Shown here one piece after another: positions 49,661 through 59,280 of a DNA stretch of 64,000 bases; the first letter of the stretch is position 1; each line of letters opens with the position of its first letter. Made by a program: the position numbers and the translations under genes. The notes under the pieces were generated by a model that saw only the letters and a program-made list of their open reading frames with translations, was not told the origin of the DNA and did not search any database. The DNA is from Bolinopsis microptera (lineage: Eukaryota; Ctenophora; Tentaculata; Lobata; Bolinopsidae), in NCBI RefSeq assembly GCF_026151205.1, contig NC_087075.1:9665303-9729302 (forward strand). The letters run 5' to 3'.

Positions 49661-49692
49661 GTGACTATCTGATATCTATCAGATCTATCTTT

Positions 49693-49829
49693 TAGCTTCG
49701 TGAATAATTCTCACAGCGGTATAAAGTCACGTTTGGATGCCATACATGAGTATATTCCCAGCCGTCCTGTTGGTGCTCTTTCTGGGGACACTTCTTCACG
49801 CCTGTCGTGTCTTTCGAAGTTTCGAGTTT
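49693..49829 (+). CDS. Candidate terminal exon, product unknown
   Basis: After an acceptor-like ATCTATCTTTTAG, one frame is open to a TAA near 49829: VNNSHSGIKSRLDAIHEYIP then SRPVGALSGDTSSRL and a short tail. The composition looks coding, but the opposite strand is also open for 62 codons over the same DNA. The entry phase (2) does not fit gene 1 exon 4 (phase 1). Could be a small host exon or a transposon fragment. Confidence 0.2.
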
Positions 49830-51100
49830 ACTAACCAGTAACCGCATATACGAGCAATTTGGCGTCCTTTTAGAAGTCACGGGTGCAGTTATCTTCTTCT
49901 TCTATTTTAACAGTTATCGATAAAGTTTCTGTTTCAAACTCTTGTGTGAAAATAAAGTTCTAAGCCGCTGTTTCCTTGGTGCTTCACAAGTTATAGTCTA
50001 ATTTCCAGGCTGAACACTTCTGAGCTTCCCTCACACCGGTGCTATCCTGTGTTATTGAATTAGTACCCAGTAAGACTTGATTAGGAGGAAAAGTAGTATA
50101 GAATAAAGGATTATTGTTTATTGTTTGTCACACGGTGTTAAATATTCAAACTTTTGAAGATTCTGTGTTTCTTAAATTAGTACTTAATAAGAGTTGTTTT
50201 AGAGAGGATAGCTTTAAATATACTGTTATTAATGTTTAGATGCTCAAAGGTTTCTAGATTCCCATAATTTTGAGGTTGCTTGCAGTCGTAATTTTTCCCA
50301 TGTTACAAACTGCATTTACCAAACGTTTTCCCTCATGAACGACTTACTATCATAGTTTCATTGTGCAGCTTGTAGGAAAATTAGTATTCGGTATTGAAAT
50401 TGGAGGTTTGTTATATTATGTTGTAGTCGCCAGATTTGTATTTTATCGTTTTTGAAATCATAAAAGACACGTTTTGCTTTGTAAAACAGGGATTGGAATC
50501 ATACCGATATCCTATAACTATAAGAATATACAATTTACGCTTAAATAATGGCTATTAATTTACTTAAATCTTCATTTAAGGTTTATTTCCGGTTATTTGT
50601 TAACCATTTAATAAAATATTTTGAGAAATAGGTTCCTGACGTAAGTAGCTACGTAAAGTAAAACTATTATACCTTTTAGATATAAGCTGGTTGGCTGCTT
50701 TATTCAAGCATTTAAGCTAATAAGGAATCAAAGTAATGCCAATACTTCCTTTTATTCGAATATTTAAGCGCTGCTGTAAATGATTTGTTATAAATCATAT
50801 CATGACTGGGATATGCGAGTCACCAAAGGGCAAAGTCCGAGTCAAACTTTCTGAATAGCAACTCTCAACTTATTTTGTAGTTACTTGTTTGTTCCCTTCA
50901 AGTTCAATTGTTTTGTTTTAATCCCATTTATTATTTATATGAATATAAAGTTCTTAGCTGCTGTTTTCTTACTTGGCGATTCATACCTCTTCTATCTTCA
51001 GTGAAAATGTTATTCGTTGACTTTTTCATCATTGAAATGGTGGTTGTTATAGAAACGAGTAACCAATAAAAAGATAGATCATAGATGTCATAGTAACCAG
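49830..51100. other. Intron 4: unique AT-rich sequence
   Basis: No exon supported. Confidence 0.4.
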
Positions 51101-51175
51101 TAATCACTAGAATGATGAGGGAACGCAAACTATCAGGCAGCTGCTGTGACAGAAACGATCTCATCGCCCAGATAC
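51101..51175 (+). CDS. Candidate cassette exon of gene 1
   Basis: 75 nt with consensus donor GTAAGT. With the phase-1 base of exon 4 it reads IITRMMRERKLSGSCCDRND then LIAQI and leaves phase 1 again, so it could be included or skipped without changing the frame. The acceptor (AGTAACCAG) lacks a good pyrimidine tract. The basic RERKLSG stretch has no assigned role. Confidence 0.3.
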
Positions 51176-51739
51176 GTAAGTATAATATCTCTATAGACCT
51201 GTTATTTGAGACGTGCTATCAGCTTATCTTATCTGGAAAGTGCTATCGTTCCGATAAGATTCCAACAATACACCTTGATCATACGATTACTTTCGACTGA
51301 TACCGACGTAACTTCGGGGGCAGATGTCCAGTAACATGTACATTTCCACCAACTATACAACCCACTGATTTGATCGATTGTTTGCCCCTGCTTCCGTGTT
51401 GACGTATGGGTATACTAAAACTGTCTTTACCTTCTCTACTATTTCTTTAAAATCTGCTACAAAGTCTCAGGATAATGACGATATAGTCGGTTGTAAATCT
51501 TCTTACCGGCTCTCATCGTGTGTGTCATTGTCAGTTGGTCATGACAACTTGTTGAATATCCGGCAATTTTTTACTATTAATAGATTGATGAACAGATTTA
51601 GGAACTGTAAGGAAGCCTTACCACTTATATTGTTTTATCAAACTAAGTAATTTATTTATTACTTGATCAAATTTATTGAGAATTAAGGTTACAGTACTTG
51701 TAGTTGTTAACGGTCAACGACAAAGAAAAAAAGTGTACA
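51176..51739. other. Unique sequence with a 90-codon + frame
   Basis: A TTG-initiated frame at 51378-51650 ends ...NRLMNRFRNCKEALPLILF. Ser/Thr-rich first half, no recognised domain, no splice support. Confidence 0.25.
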
Positions 51740-51910
51740 TTAATCTCAGTAAACTGTTTCGTTTGTGACACTTAAGCACAACTACATTATTATTTGTTAC
51801 ACGTTAATACAAGTACATTATTATTTGTTACACTTTAATACAACTATACATTATTATTTGTGACACTTTAATGCAAATACATTAGTATCTGTCACACTTG
51901 AATACAAATA
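51740..51910. repeat. About 42-bp tandem repeat, 4 copies
   Basis: Units contain GTGACACTTTAATACAA and TACATTATTATTTGT with drift. Confidence 0.85.
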
Positions 51911-52379
51911 CAATAGCATCTGGAGGTCTCACGCTGTAAATCAATAAATTAACAATCATCACGTAAATTAACGCTAATTAACTATCACCAAGTATTTATT
52001 GTCGGCATCTTAGAAAATTAATGGAAATAGTCTCAGGACGAATCAGTTACGCTAAACCGCTACAGCGCTATTTTATACAACACATACGGTAACACACCGA
52101 TTTACCAACAAATACCACGGCCCTTTATCTCCAAATAGACCTCAACACAGATAATATGACCAACTTTAAACCCCGATTTACCACGGGTATTTACCACGTG
52201 TTCAACTGCACGTGGGCAGTATAAAATACTAACGCTTCACCGTGTACCACACACACTGTAGTAAGTACTAAGAACATGTTCTCTACATTAAGCGCTCGGA
52301 GGAATAGTCTATTATAATTTTTACACTTTTGATGCTTCACTTTTGTTGAGAATCAGTAGCGTTATAGATTCGTCCGCGA
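51911..52379. other. Unique sequence
   Basis: Nothing identified. Confidence 0.4.
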
Positions 52380-53607
52380 TTGTTTGAGTGAGAATAGTCC
52401 GGGTTGTTTGAGTGAGAATTGTCCGGGTTGTTTGAGTGAGAATAGTCCGGATTGTTTGAGTGAGAATAGTCCGGGTTGTTTGAGTGAGAATAGTCCGGGT
52501 TGTTTGAGTGAGAATATTCCGGGTTGTTTGAGTGAGAATAGTCCGGGTTGTTTGAGTGAGAATAGTCCGGGTTGTTTGAGTGAGAATAGTCCGGGTTGTT
52601 TGAGTGAGAATAGTTCGGGTTGTTTGAGTGAGAATAGTCCGGGTTGTTTGAGTGAGAATAGTCCGGGTTGTTTGAGTGAGAATAGTCCGGGTTGTTAGAG
52701 TGAGAGTAGTCCGGGTTGTTTGAGTGAGAATAGTCCGGGTTGTTAGAGTGAGAATAGTCCGGGTTGTTTGAGTGAGAATAGTCCGGGTTGTTTGAGTGAG
52801 AATAGTCCGGGTTGTTTGAGTGAGAATATTCCGGGTTGTTTGAGTGAGAATAGTCCGGGTTGTTTGAGTGAGAATAGTCCGGGTTGTTTGAGTGAGAATA
52901 TTCCGGTTTTTGAGTGAGAATAGTCCGGGTTGTTTGAGTGAGAATAGTCCGGGTTGTTTGAGTGAGAATAGTCCGGGTTGTTTGAGTGAGAATAGTCCGG
53001 GTTGTTTGAGTGAGAATAGTCCGGGTTGTTTGAGTGAGAATAGTCCGGGTTGTTTGAGTGAGAATAGTCCGGGTTGTTTGAGTGAGAATAGTCCGGGTTG
53101 TTTGAGTGAGAATATTCCGGGTTGTTTGAGTGAGAATAGTCCGGGTTGTTTGAGTGAGAATATACCGGGTTGTTTGAGTGAGAATAGTCCGGTTTGTTTG
53201 AGTGAGAATAGTCCGGGTTGTTTGAGTGAGAATAGTCCGGGTTGTTTGAGTGAGAATAGTCCGGTTTGTTTGAGTGAGAATAGTCCGGGTTGTTTGAGTG
53301 AGAATATTCCGGGTTGTTTGAGTGAGAATAGTCCGGGTTGTTTGAGTGAGAATAGTCCGGGTTGTTTGAGTGAGAATAGTCCGGGTTGTTTGAGTGAGAA
53401 TAGTCCGGGTTGTTTGAGTGAGAATAGTCCGGGTTGTTTGAGTGAGAATAGTCCGGGTTGTTTGAGTGAGAATAGTCCGGGTTGTTTGAGTGAGAATAGT
53501 CCGGGTTGTTTGAGTGAGAATATTCCGGTTTGTTTGAGTGAGAATAGTCCGGTTTGTTTGAGTGAGAAAAGTCCGGGTTGTTTGAGTGAGAAAAGTCCGG
53601 GTTGGTG
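52380..53607. repeat. 24-bp minisatellite, about 51 copies
   Basis: Unit GGTTGTTTGAGTGAGAATAG plus TCCG. Few variants (ATTCC, GTTCG, TTAGAG). Period 24 is eight codons, so a 473-codon minus frame (53742-52321; repeats of QPGLFSLK, then after a frame slip TRTILTQT) and 104- and 238-codon plus frames stay open. The minus frame has 47 residues of non-repeat N-terminus, but nothing suggests translation. Confidence 0.97.
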
Positions 53608-53810
53608 ACTGGGAAGTGGGAATACTTGTGTTTTATTTTGGTATAATTGGTATATCTGTAGATCTTCCAACGTATTGTAGAGATTCTTGTGCTGTTCTAT
53701 TTGTTGTGATTTTACTTTATGTTGTATTAGGTTATTCGTCATTGTGGTGTGACAGTCAAGTTATTTGCAGTTTATATAGGTGGGATGTGGTAGCTATTTA
53801 TATTGCGCTG
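53608..53810. other. Unique sequence
   Basis: Nothing identified. Confidence 0.4.
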
Positions 53811-53943
53811 TACCTTACGAGATATATTTAAAAGGTATAACGAAAATCGGTGGTTTTCCGAAAAAATCCCATATTTTTTCGTTCCCAAACATTTAGGTCA
53901 TATCACCGGAATTTCGTCGAGTATAAATATGTCTCGTAAGGTA
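53811..53943. mobile_element. 133-bp MITE, TACCTTACGAG ends
   Basis: TACCTTACGAGATATATTTA at the left and TAAATATGTCTCGTAAGGTA at the right are inverted repeats (2 mismatches). Outer TA dinucleotides may be the target duplication. End motif resembles the CCTTATCGG family but the interior differs. Confidence 0.8.
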
Positions 53944-54540
53944 ATACAGTATGCTGTATACCTATTACAGTATACTATACCTATTAGTATTACTTACTAA
54001 TAGTTGTTATGTGTTATTTATGAAGTATCTATTACTTCTGATTTGCCAATAAACTATGTATTTCGATCTACTTATTATACCTTTCTGATTTACTTGTGTA
54101 AAAGATTAAGTAATTGTGCACTTGTGTTACTCTAACTTTAACGATTTACTTCCTTACTACTCTTGTATGTGATTTGATCGTTGTACGACTTTATATAACA
54201 CATTATAACCGCAATGTTAGACTAAATTAAGTATTAACCTACGACATTCATGCGTTGGAACAATACGGCCTACGGGAGAGGAAACAAGTGAGGGAGGGGG
54301 GTTAATTTTCGTGCTCTATTCAGCTCAGCGGTGCAATTAAATAGTGGTGGGGGGGGCAAAAAAGCAACGAATATTTAGGCGGCAGAGACCTGATCTGTAG
54401 GGTTACGTCGCTGGTACAATTATCTATTTAAATATGTAGGTAGTCACTGCTGTGTCACTGCTGTAGTATCCGGATCTATACCTGCTACCTCTAAACATGC
54501 TCTTTACACTAGTTTAACACTACTTGTGTCCTTCTAACTC
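53944..54540. other. Unique sequence with a possible hAT-like remnant
   Basis: At about 54240-54415 a segment with a G run ends GGGTTACGTCGCTG, similar to the right end of the element at 9959-10214. No gene. Confidence 0.35.

Positions 54541-54632
<92 letters not shown>
54541..54632. repeat. (CT)n microsatellite
   Basis: About 45 CT dinucleotides, nearly perfect. It forms an extended pyrimidine tract directly before the acceptor of gene 1 exon 5. Confidence 0.98.
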
Positions 54633-54637
<5 letters not shown>

Positions 54638-54643
54638 CTACAG

Positions 54644-54849
54644 GTCACTCTACTTCCACCTCATTTCACGTATTGGACGTAATATTTGAATATATGTGTC
54701 TTCACCAAAATATCCTATATTCGGCCCTGTTAAAATCTCCACGTAAATGGCTGCTGCTCATTAATCCCAACCTCCATCCTAAATACAGCCTCATAAATAC
54801 AGCAGCTGAACTAAATACAGTGCAGATCCTAGATACGTGTTTGTTATAG
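54644..54849 (+). CDS. Gene 1 exon 5: C-terminal tail
   Basis: Exceptional acceptor: the (CT)n tract then TTTCTCCTACAG. Only phase 1, exactly the phase left by exon 4 (and by the cassette at 51101), stays open, for 67 codons to a TAG at 54847. Segments: HSTSTSFHVLDVIFEYMCLH, QNILYSALLKSPRKWLLLIN, PNLHPKYSLINTAAELNTVQ, ILDTCLL. The part SLINTAAELNTVQILDTCLL resembles a degenerate ankyrin repeat (PLH.AAE.....I...LL), but one copy is weak evidence, and three TAAATACAG strings in the DNA warn of local repetition. An ATTAAA poly(A) signal lies 120 bp after the stop. No other family recognised. Confidence 0.45.
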
Positions 54850-54968
54850 ACTACATATAATGTTGCTGTTTCCTCTGTGTGTCTTCTGTTGTCACTCTTT
54901 AGTTGTTCTGTAGTTATAGTTCAAACTCTTAAAACTCTCTTTTGCTCCAAGATCATATAACACTAAAT

Positions 54969-54974
54969 ATTAAA
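54969..54974 (+). terminator. Candidate poly(A) signal for gene 1
   Basis: ATTAAA, the main variant of AATAAA, about 120 bp after the proposed stop codon; a second ATTAAA follows 10 bp later. Confidence 0.3.
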
Positions 54975-55006
54975 GAATATTAAAGAGTCATATGAAGTAT
55001 ACCTTA

Positions 55007-55074
55007 TCTGATGTAATTTGACCGGACATTTCGTGAACGGAAATACCTCCGAAAGCAAAGTCTGATAAAGAATA
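55007..55074. mobile_element. Short MITE, CCTTATCTGA ends
   Basis: TACCTTATCTGATGTAATTTG at the left and AAAGTCTGATAAAGAATA at the right are imperfect inverted ends, with GACCGGACATTTCGTGAACG inside. Related to 9350-9443. Confidence 0.45.
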
Positions 55075-55718
55075 ATATGCTCATTTGAAACACATATAAA
55101 CATGTGCTCATATCTTCAGTCTTCACATAGCTAAACAAAAGTAACAGGAGGAAAAGGTCGTACCAATTCACCATGCGTACCGATCAGTGCTATTTACTAT
55201 ATATTATTACAACAAATACTATTTACTATGTACTATATAACTAAATATATATAACAATGATGTTACAGGAGGTACTATTTACATTTACAGCCATTGTAAA
55301 GATCAATTATCAATTGTATTTGTCGCATGGTAGCAGGGATGCTGTGTTCACTCGTTATTGTACAGTACAATTGTACTACAACAGTTTCAGTTGTTACTAT
55401 TCATGTGTCACTTCTTTGTCACTGTTGTGTCACTGTTGTGTCACTGTTGTGTAACTTCTTTGTCATTGTTGTGTCACTGCTACAATACAATTGTTGATGA
55501 AACGGGACAGATTGCCACAAATCTCTTGCTTGTTCAGTTGTTTTTGTTAACAGGTTGTTTTTGTTAACAGGTTAATAATAATACTACGATTAAAAAACCG
55601 TAAAACCGTTAGTTTTCGCAGAGAATTTCCTTTTCGCGAATTGTTTAGGACCCGAAAATCCGTGAAAATATCTGGTTTCACAGTATTCAATACATCTTGA
55701 TACTTCAGGAGCTGTTGA
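55075..55718. other. Intergenic sequence with TGTCACTGTTG repeats
   Basis: At 55408-55480 six to seven TGTCACTGTTG units occur. No gene. Confidence 0.5.
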
Positions 55719-55773
55719 GCTGTTTAACAACCTACTGGAGTACTGGTACTGCACCAGTAGGTTGTTAAACAGC
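55719..55773. repeat. Hairpin, 20-bp perfect stem
   Basis: GCTGTTTAACAACCTACTGG pairs exactly with the segment ending at 55773 across a 15-nt loop. Too short for a typical pre-miRNA; could be a small transposon footprint or structured RNA. Confidence 0.85.
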
Positions 55774-56332
55774 AGTCTAACAGAAGTGTACCCCGTCATC
55801 CCCTATCTTACACTCGTTAGACACTGAAGTACCTAGTTACATGTGACATGTACTGAAAGTTTCTTTAATAAACAAAGCCTCCCCACGGAAATGTTCCCCG
55901 CCCTTTAAACCAGTCCTTAAAACACACACACACACACAGAAAGAGGGACAGAGAGAGGTCCTCATAGGATCCTTTACATAGTCGCACTACTTATAGGTTC
56001 AGTATGCTACACACTTATTGTTTTCAGCTACAGCTGCAGAAACTGCTGTCGCATTTCTTTGTTTTTGTTTTCTCTTTCTTTCAGCTTTCTGATCTCGACA
56101 TCTTGTATGCATGCATGTGTCGAAATGTCTGTTTGTTGATGAGAACTTCAAACAATTCAGCTGTTAGATAACTTATCTAGGAGTTGAATTGTTATTTAGA
56201 TAAGTTTAAAATCCATTGTAAAGTGTGATTGCTAAACTAGATGATAAACAACAATTAAAACCTTAAGTTTATAGGGAGACCGTGTCCAGAAATGTTTAAC
56301 AAAAAGCACGGTCATGCAAACTTATATACATA
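55774..56332. other. Intergenic sequence
   Basis: A (CA)9 microsatellite lies at about 55922-55939, AATAAA at 55867. A very strong acceptor (TTTTCTCTTTCTTTCAG, ending 56083) is followed in phase 0 by LSDLDILYACMCRNVCLLMR and a stop 8 codons later; no partner exon. Confidence 0.35.
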
Positions 56333-56421
56333 CTTATAAGCAGAGGCGGCTATTGAGGGCGTCCAGGCGTCCTTGGACGCCCTAAAATTGTTATCTCCCA
56401 CGAGCCGCCTCTGCTTATAAG
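56333..56421. mobile_element. 73-bp hAT-type MITE with perfect 8-bp target duplication
   Basis: CTTATAAG is duplicated exactly at 56333-56340 and 56414-56421. Between them the element runs CAGAGGCGGCT ... AGCCGCCTCTG (11-bp perfect ends). 8-bp duplications and CAG...CTG ends are hallmarks of the hAT superfamily. The interior GGACGCCCTAAAATT matches a string at 11898, so a related copy lies in intron 1. Confidence 0.9.
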
Positions 56422-56929
56422 TACAATTAATTGACAAAAAAGTTTTAGCTTTGTAAATTTAATTTTAGTTCCTACCTCAGTTGTCACTGATGATATCATG
56501 GTTTTGTATCATGATTGAAACATTTGTCTGACTCAACCGGTCGTTTCAATTTTTATCTAGCTCTCGGCTTGCCGATTGAGCACTGTCAGCAGACGACGCC
56601 ACCCACAATTTACTTATAAGTACATATACTTATATAGCTTAATTGTTATCAATCTATCAGTGTCAGCTATCTATAATATGTCTATACGTCTCCAACCTTT
56701 ATAATTACATCCAGCAAGGAAATATCTAAATGTCATATCATATATCTTCATTAGTCAGGGGATATTTTGTCAGATGGATTGAAAGAATTTTTAGTGAATC
56801 TACGGTATGTCCGCAGAATAACTCCGAGTAATGAATCGCACAGAAGATCTCAATATATGGCATAAATATAATCATTCTTAACTTTTATTTTGGTGGGACA
56901 TGCAGCTTGATAAAGAGCATAGACCATGC
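56422..56929. other. Intergenic sequence
   Basis: Contains CAGCAGACGACGCCACCCAC at about 56587, the inverse of the module at 2858 and 27150. No gene. Confidence 0.4.
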
Positions 56930-57035
56930 TCGACCATTTAGTATTGAGTATAGACTATAGACCATACTCAACCATTTAGTATTGAGTATAGACAATACTC
57001 AACCATTTAGTATTAAATATAGATCATGCTCAACT
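56930..57035. repeat. Minisatellite, about 3 copies
   Basis: ACCATTTAGTATTGAGTATAG units spaced about 37-47 bp. Confidence 0.8.
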
Positions 57036-57074
57036 GTTTGGACATTAACGTCAAATAACAACATTCAATGACTG

Positions 57075-57160
57075 GGTGATTATCGGACTTTATTTGAACG
57101 GACATTAAAATGAACGCACATTAAAATAAACGCTAGGGCCTCTAGCGTACATGTGACTTT
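57075..57160. mobile_element. MITE end, CCTTATCGGACTTT family
   Basis: TTATCGGACTTTATTTGAAC followed by GGACATTAAAATGAACGCAC repeats; matches the terminus at 9350-9443 in the opposite orientation. Its other end is not found. Confidence 0.45.
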
Positions 57161-57958
57161 ATGTTACGGCAGTTGGCCAAAAGAGGTGCTCATTCCAGTC
57201 CAATTAGACAGCACTGCTCTAAGAAGTTGTATCCATATAACTATATTAGTCGAGCCACTGACATTGTTTAATCGTGTTAAAACTTTTGTATAACAAATTA
57301 TTATTGTTTTATTTCCAACGTTAACTGCATATGTCGTTCGTTGAATGTTAATATAATTCATTCGTCACAATTTGACACATTTATTTTTCGGGCTCTCCTC
57401 TCCTCTCTTTGTCAATTTGCCAGTTTGCCATTTTGTCAGTCTATCTTGACGACATACACTTGTATAATAATCGTAAATTTAAGATGAGGCATTGACAAAT
57501 TGCTTCAGTAGGCTAATATTCAACACTGTTGCCACTACATCTATAAGTTATATTTCTTATTTCCTTTTAAGCAGAATGCAAAAAACACCAACCATTCAAT
57601 TCAGACCTGAACTTTAATAACCAACAAAATCACTATTATTAGTTATTACGCATAAAAAAATCGTACAATTGCAAAAAATCACTATAAATAACCAGAAATC
57701 ACGATTATGAGAATGAAAGCAAATTGAGAAGCTCTCTGTACGTCAGGCAACCCCCTCTCTCTCTCTCACTACGCCCACAACCTGTTAAACGACTCCAAAA
57801 ACCACACCATATTAGAGCAATTCAAGGGTGGATTTTGAATATTCAAGCAATCCAAGAACAAGTATTTGTCTATTCGAGCAATATAAGGTTGGGTATTTAC
57901 GCACAATAAGGGTAGGTGGGCGTGTAGGTTTAGAGAGAGTGGACACATTGAGTGGGTG
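57161..57958. other. Intergenic sequence
   Basis: Two short frames (57164-57361 minus, 57724-57909 plus) without motifs. No exon supported. Confidence 0.35.
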
Positions 57959-57987
57959 TGACGTCACTGTGACGTCACCATGACGTG
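57959..57987 (+). promoter_or_regulatory. Tandem CRE-like sites
   Basis: TGACGTCA occurs twice 11 bp apart, followed by TGACGTGG. A dense CREB/ATF-type cluster about 5.3 kb upstream of gene 2. Confidence 0.35.
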
Positions 57988-58034
57988 GCAGCCTGTATGA
58001 CTATAGAATTGGAAACTTGCAGGGATCTGCGTGA

Positions 58035-58215
58035 CGGAGAGAGGACTACTGCAGTAGCTTTAAGATCTTGCAGTTTTTAGTTTGAAAGCATTTTTAAGGA
58101 GAGGGGACTGCTGGAGTAGCTTTAAGATCTTTTATATTTGTTTTAAAGATTTTATAGGGAAGAGGACTACTGCAGTAGCTTTTAGATCTTGCTGTGTTTA
58201 GTTTTAAAGATTATT
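58035..58215. repeat. About 65-bp repeat, 3 diverged copies
   Basis: GAGAGGACTACTGCAGTAGC and TTTAAGATCTTGCAGTTTTTA recur at about 58036, 58097 and 58157. Confidence 0.85.
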
Positions 58216-58289
58216 TAGGATCAATAATACAATGCAATCTCACTTTTAGTAGCTCCCACTTTGTGAACATTCAGTAGCTTGTTTATTTC

Positions 58290-59280
58290 ACCAAGCAACA
58301 CTAATGTAGGTATATCCTATCATCTGAAGCTTGTAGATCCCACCCTCTGAAGCTTGTAGATCCCACCTTCTGAAGCTTGTAGATCCCACCTTCTGAAACT
58401 TGTAGATTCCACCTTCTGAAGATTGTAGATTCCACCTTCTGAAGCTTGTAGTTCCCACCTTCTGAAGCTTGTAGATCCCACCTTCTGAAGATTGTAGATT
58501 CCACCTTCTGAAGCTTGTAGATCCCACCTTCTGAAGCTTGTAGATTCCACCTTCTGAAGCTTCTCAAGCAACACTAATGTATATCCTATCATCTGAAGCT
58601 TGTAGATTCCACCTTCTGAAGCTTGTAGATCCCACCTTCTGAAGCTTGTAGATCCCACCTTCTGAAACTTGTAGATCCCACCTTCTGAAGATTGTAGATT
58701 CCACCTTCTGAAGCTTGTAGATCCCACCTTCTGAAGCTTGTAGATTCCACCTTCTGAAGCTTCTCAAGCAACACTAATGTAAATCCTATCATCTGAAGCT
58801 TGTAGATTCCACCTTCTGAAGCTTGTAGATCCCACCTTCTGAAGCTTGTAGATTCCACCTTCTGAAGCTTGTAGATTCCACCTTAGATCCCACCTTCTGA
58901 AGCTTGTTGATTCCAACTTCTGAAGCTTGTAGATCCCACCTTCTGAAGCTTGTAGATCCCACCAGCTGAAGCTTGTAGGTTCCACCTTCTGAAGCTTGTA
59001 GATCCCACCTTCTGAAGCTTGTAGATTCCACCTTAGATCCCACCTTCTGAAGCTTGTAGATTCCACCTTCTGAAGCTTGTAGATTTACCTTCTGAAGCTT
59101 ATAGATTCCACCTTCTGAAGCTTGTAGATCCCACCTTCTGAAGCTTGTAGATTCCACCTTCTGAAGCTTGTAGATACCACCTTCTGAAGCTTGTAGATCC
59201 CACCTTCTGAAGGTTGTAGATCCCACCTTCTGAAACTTGTAAATTCCACCCTCTGAAGTTTGTTAAGCTTGTAGATCCCA
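58290..59280. repeat. 23-bp minisatellite with higher-order units
   Basis: About 40 copies of CTTCTGAAGCTTGTAGAT plus CCCAC or TCCAC. A longer spacer AGCAACACTAATGTA recurs at about 58294, 58567 and 58767, so blocks of 200-273 bp have been duplicated. Period 23 cycles the frame every three units, which explains several 60-145 codon minus-strand frames; not coding. Confidence 0.96.

Noticed and set aside
49158-49672. 168- and 146-codon frames with Cys/His repeats
   Set aside because: The CHTS/HFKC repeats come from the 30-bp unit; the regular Cys-His look is not a zinc finger because spacing does not match and several frames are equally open.
55719-55773. microRNA precursor
   Set aside because: The stem is only 20 bp and perfect with a short loop; precursors are longer with bulges, and an inverted-repeat origin fits better.
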